A stretch of DNA of 8,430 bases from RGIG9060 sp036307825 (GTDB lineage Bacteria; Spirochaetota; Spirochaetia; Treponematales; Treponemataceae), in the NCBI GenBank assembly GCA_036307825.1, contig JAXJWW010000086.1, forward strand, positions 1 to 8,430. The letters are read 5' to 3'. The first letter of the stretch is position 1, and the number at the start of each line of letters is the position of its first letter. Shown in pieces: positions 6,205 through 8,430 of this stretch. The notes below the pieces were generated by a model, which did no database searches, was not told the origin of the DNA, and saw nothing but the letters and a program-made list of their open reading frames with translations. Both the position numbers and the translations under genes were made by a program.

Positions 6205-6233
6205 TTGACATTTTCTCTATTAGTTTCTATTAT
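6205..6233 (+). promoter_or_regulatory. Phosphohexomutase promoter, apparently leaderless
   Basis: A perfect TTGACA (6205-6210), a 17-bp spacer and TATTAT (6228-6233) predict transcription starting at 6240-6241, on or one base before the A of the ATG at 6241. The bases before the ATG contain no Shine-Dalgarno site. Confidence 0.7.
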
Positions 6234-6240
6234 AAAACTT

Positions 6241-8121
6241 ATGAATAATTTATTAGAACTTTCAAATGAACAACTTACAACATCTCTTTCAAAAATGATT
6301 TTATCCGCTTCTGGATGGCGTACAGTTTTTGCTCTTTCTGGAGAAGAACAAGATTCCACAAATAAAATTTCTGTAGGTTTTTCAGGAATTTCACTTTTGA
6401 TTGGAAAATCATTTTGTGATTGGTTTTCAAAAGAATTTCCACAAGTAGAAAAACCTCGTATCGCTTTAGCTTGTGACACTCGTCCTACAGGAAAAACTAT
6501 TGCGGATTTCGTTTTGCGCTCTGTAATTTCTTGCGGATTTGATATTCGTTATGTTGGCGTGGCTTCTGCCCCTGAAGTGATGGCTTATGCTCGAAAACTT
6601 GACGGATTTATCTATATTTCTGCAAGTCACAATCCAATCGGTCATAACGGAATTAAATTCGGGTTAAATGATGGTGGTGTAATTGACGGTGAAAAATCAA
6701 AAGTTCTAATTGAAAATTTTAAATCCCTTTGTAATCAATCTGATGCAAGTGAAATTGCAAAAAAACTTTTTTCTTCATGTAGTCAAAATTTATTAGATGA
6801 AGTTTACAAAAAAACTGATTTTTATAAAAAAGAATGTTTGCAAAGTTATTCTGAATTTTTTTATGAAATTACAGCCGCTTCAACTGATAAAAATATTCAA
6901 AGCGAAATTTTTTCTTCAATAAAAAAATCTATACAAGAAAATCCAATTTCAGTTGCTTGTGATTTAAATGGAAGTGCAAGATGTCTTTCTATAGATTCTC
7001 AAATTTTTGCTCAAAATGATATTCCATTTTTTACTATAAATAATGAAGCCTTCAAAATTGCTCACGAAATTATCCCTGAGCCAGAAAATCTTGTTTACTG
7101 CGCCGATTTTATGAAAAAACTTCATTCTGAAGGAAATTCAAATGTAAAATTAGGTTATATGCCTGATTGTGATGGTGATAGAGGAAATATCGTTTATTGG
7201 AGTGATGATAACCAACCTAAGATTTTAAAAGCACAAGAAGTTTTTTCTCTTTCAGTTTTATCTGAACTTGCTTTTATGGATTATTTGGCAGATAAATTTC
7301 CGCAATTTCAAACTGAAAAAAAAGCAATTTCTGTAAACGATCCAACTTCCATGCGAATCGAAGAAATTGCAACTTGTTTTGGTGCAAAAGTTTGTAGAGC
7401 CGAAGTAGGTGAAGCAAATGTTGTAAATCTTGCAAGAAATTTGCGCCAAGATGGCTATCAAGTGCGAATTTTAGGTGAAGGTTCTAACGGTGGCACAATT
7501 ACAAATCCCGCTGCGGTTCGTGACCCAATTAACACGATTTTTGCTTTGCTAAAATTACTTTGCTTAAAAGACGAAGTTTTACCTAACGGAAAAGTTGTTT
7601 TAGGTTTATTTCATCGTTGGTGTAAATATTCAGGAAACGAATCTTTTTATAAAGAAGATTTTTCACTTGATGATGTAGCGAAAACTTTGCCTCTCTATGT
7701 TACAACTGGAGTTTCAGAATCTCGTGCTATTTTACACATTCAAACAAGTGATCATAGTGAATTGAAGTCAAAATATCAGAAAAATTTTGAAAATTTCTGG
7801 CAAGAAAAAAAAGAATATCTTAAAGAAAAATACAATATTTTTTCTTATCAAGCAGTTTGCAACAATGGAACAAAACAAACTGATAATTTAACTGATTTTT
7901 CTGTTTCTGCAAAAGGTGGATTAAAAGTTATCTTCTATAACGAAGAAAAAAATCCAATCGCTTTTATTTGGATGCGAGGAAGTGGAACAGAAAGTGCATT
8001 CAGAGTTATGTGCGATGTAAAAGTTTTAGAAAATTCAGAATCTTCTATTGACGATGCAATCAGTTTTGAAAAAGAACTTTTAGAATTTCACTCAGATTTG
8101 ATAAAACTTTCTGACAAATAA
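6241..8121 (+). CDS. Alpha-D-phosphohexomutase (phosphoglucomutase/phosphomannomutase family)
   Basis: This 626-residue cytoplasmic enzyme interconverts hexose 1- and 6-phosphates through a phosphoserine. All four family loops are present: the catalytic loop SASHNPIGHNGIKFG (127-141) with Ser129; the metal loop PDCDGDR (308-314) with Asp309/311/313; the sugar-recognition loop GEGSNGG (412-418), where GExSGH is usual; and the phosphate-binding loop RGSGTES (579-585), where RxSGTEP is usual. It is longer than typical 450-580-residue members. The extra length falls between loops 1 and 2 (about 160-235) and before loop 4 (about 500-560). Glucose or mannose specificity cannot be read safely from the altered sugar loop. 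The ATG at 6241 is chosen because the in-frame upstream TTG (6205) is the -35 box. The gene appears leaderless. It stands alone, divergent from GH3, and I see no hairpin terminator after it. Confidence 0.95.
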   Translation: MNNLLELSNEQLTTSLSKMILSASGWRTVFALSGEEQDSTNKISVGFSGISLLIGKSFCDWFSKEFPQVEKPRIALACDTRPTGKTIADFVLRSVISCGFDIRYVGVASAPEVMAYARKLDGFIYISASHNPIGHNGIKFGLNDGGVIDGEKSKVLIENFKSLCNQSDASEIAKKLFSSCSQNLLDEVYKKTDFYKKECLQSYSEFFYEITAASTDKNIQSEIFSSIKKSIQENPISVACDLNGSARCLSIDSQIFAQNDIPFFTINNEAFKIAHEIIPEPENLVYCADFMKKLHSEGNSNVKLGYMPDCDGDRGNIVYWSDDNQPKILKAQEVFSLSVLSELAFMDYLADKFPQFQTEKKAISVNDPTSMRIEEIATCFGAKVCRAEVGEANVVNLARNLRQDGYQVRILGEGSNGGTITNPAAVRDPINTIFALLKLLCLKDEVLPNGKVVLGLFHRWCKYSGNESFYKEDFSLDDVAKTLPLYVTTGVSESRAILHIQTSDHSELKSKYQKNFENFWQEKKEYLKEKYNIFSYQAVCNNGTKQTDNLTDFSVSAKGGLKVIFYNEEKNPIAFIWMRGSGTESAFRVMCDVKVLENSESSIDDAISFEKELLEFHSDLIKLSDK

Positions 8122-8127
8122 TATAAT
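8098..8127 (+). promoter_or_regulatory. Candidate upstream promoter of the PUR-domain gene
   Basis: TTGATA (8098-8103), an 18-bp spacer and a perfect TATAAT (8122-8127) overlap the 3' end of the phosphohexomutase gene. The predicted start is near 8134, giving a leader of about 69 nt before the ATG at 8203. Confidence 0.5.
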
Positions 8128-8143
8128 GAAAATTTTAAGTGCA

Positions 8144-8172
8144 TTGTCAAAAAAAATAAAATATGCTAACAT
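8144..8172 (+). promoter_or_regulatory. Candidate proximal promoter of the PUR-domain gene
   Basis: TTGTCA (8144-8149), a 17-bp spacer and TAACAT (8167-8172), preceded by TGC as an extended -10, predict a start near 8179 and a leader of about 24 nt. The -10 box matches less well than that of the upstream candidate, but the extended -10 and the short leader favour it. Confidence 0.45.
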
Positions 8173-8202
8173 AAAATAAATTTACTGTTTAAGAGGTTTC
8201 AG

Positions 8203-8373
8203 ATGGGAGTTCGCGGAGAATTATATACAACACAAGTTGTTTTAGACAACAGAACATATTTTTTTAATGTAAAAGAAAACCGCACCGGTGATGTCTTTTT
8301 GCAGGTTGTAGAAAGTAAAAGCAAAAATGGTGAAGATTTTGATCGTCATGCAATCGTTATTTTTGCAGAATAA
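8203..8373 (+). CDS. PUR-domain nucleic-acid-binding protein (BpuR/DUF3276 family), ends early at in-frame TAA
   Basis: This 56-codon frame encodes a protein starting MGVRGELY and containing RTYFFNVKENRTGDVFLQVVE, cited here by its parts RTYFF (17-21), NVKENRTGD (22-30) and FLQVVESK (32-39), then FDRHAIVIF (46-54). This is the PUR-alpha-like motif of spirochaete and Bacteroidetes DUF3276 proteins. The Borrelia member BpuR binds DNA and RNA and controls gene expression. The PUR fold is four beta strands and a helix; the 56 residues supply only the four strands. AAGAGG (8191-8196) sits 6 nt before the ATG at 8203, so the start is secure. The TAA at 8371-8373 is followed without a frame change by a helix-like continuation, so the protein may be shortened, split, or read through. 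Family call is confident; whether 56 residues is the functional product is open. Confidence 0.85.
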   Translation: MGVRGELYTTQVVLDNRTYFFNVKENRTGDVFLQVVESKSKNGEDFDRHAIVIFAE

Positions 8374-8430
8374 ATGCAAAAATTTTGCAAAGGATTTGAA
8401 AATTCATTATCATTTATAGAAAAGAATCAA
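8374..8430 (+). other. In-frame continuation of the PUR gene after TAA (probable C-terminal helix, runs off the window)
   Basis: Directly after the TAA, the same frame begins with ATG and stays open for 19 codons to the window end, encoding MQKFCKGFENSLSFIEKNQ. The spacing of hydrophobic residues (F4, F8, L12, F14, I15) suits an amphipathic helix, the element missing from the upstream 56 residues. It could be a re-initiated small peptide (TAA-ATG junction), the remnant of a longer gene after a nonsense mutation, or a sequencing error. The true end lies outside the window. Confidence 0.5.

Noticed and set aside
6205..6240. TTG start for the phosphohexomutase at 6205
   Set aside because: This TTG is the first base triplet of the TTGACA -35 box; the extension would be the promoter itself.
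6186..6479. Minus-strand open frame overlapping the phosphohexomutase start
   Set aside because: It covers the promoter and the conserved N-terminus of the mutase in antisense and resembles no protein family.

Overview
The window is AT-rich and most likely comes from a spirochaete chromosome, probably Treponema or a close relative. The evidence is the codon usage and AT content, a small PUR-domain (BpuR/DUF3276-type) nucleic-acid-binding protein at the right end, a GH3-family acyl-adenylating enzyme, and an MnmA of the CxxC type. This placement is inferred from gene content and family knowledge, not from a database search. I see no tRNA, rRNA, CRISPR array, insertion sequence or phage gene, and no recognisable defence cassette. 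Most of the window is ordinary housekeeping and lipid or sugar metabolism; the interest lies in details of start sites, leaders and altered active sites.

Layout. 1-1199 (+) holds the 3' end of an unrecognised beta-rich protein, followed 27 nt later by a secreted protein with a degenerate LytM/M23 domain; the two are probably in one operon. 1207-2418 (-) is mnmA, convergent with the M23-like gene and separated from it by 7 nt. 2419-2629 is a divergent control region in which the mnmA and acyltransferase promoters overlap face to face. 2630-3463 (+) is a PlsC-like acyltransferase, ended by a strong bidirectional terminator. 3547-6024 (-) is a two-gene unit: a GH3 acyl-adenylate-forming enzyme followed by a HAD-superfamily phosphatase, with a 12-bp stem-loop between them. 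6025-6240 is a second divergent control region. 6241-8121 (+) is a large phosphohexomutase. 8203-8373 (+) is the PUR-domain protein, driven by its own promoter or promoters.

How the genes fit together. The acyltransferase, GH3 enzyme, HAD phosphatase and phosphohexomutase could all feed envelope lipid or sugar synthesis, but nothing in the sequence ties them to one pathway. The clearest shared theme is gene expression. mnmA and the phosphohexomutase each have a near-consensus sigma-70-type promoter whose predicted start falls on or within 1 nt of the A of the ATG, with no Shine-Dalgarno site, so both look leaderless. The M23-like, GH3, HAD and PUR genes have ordinary ribosome binding sites.

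The most unusual observation is at the right edge. The 56-codon PUR reading frame stops at TAA (8371-8373) after the four beta strands of the fold. The same frame then continues, open to the window end, with an ATG and a peptide that looks like the missing C-terminal helix.
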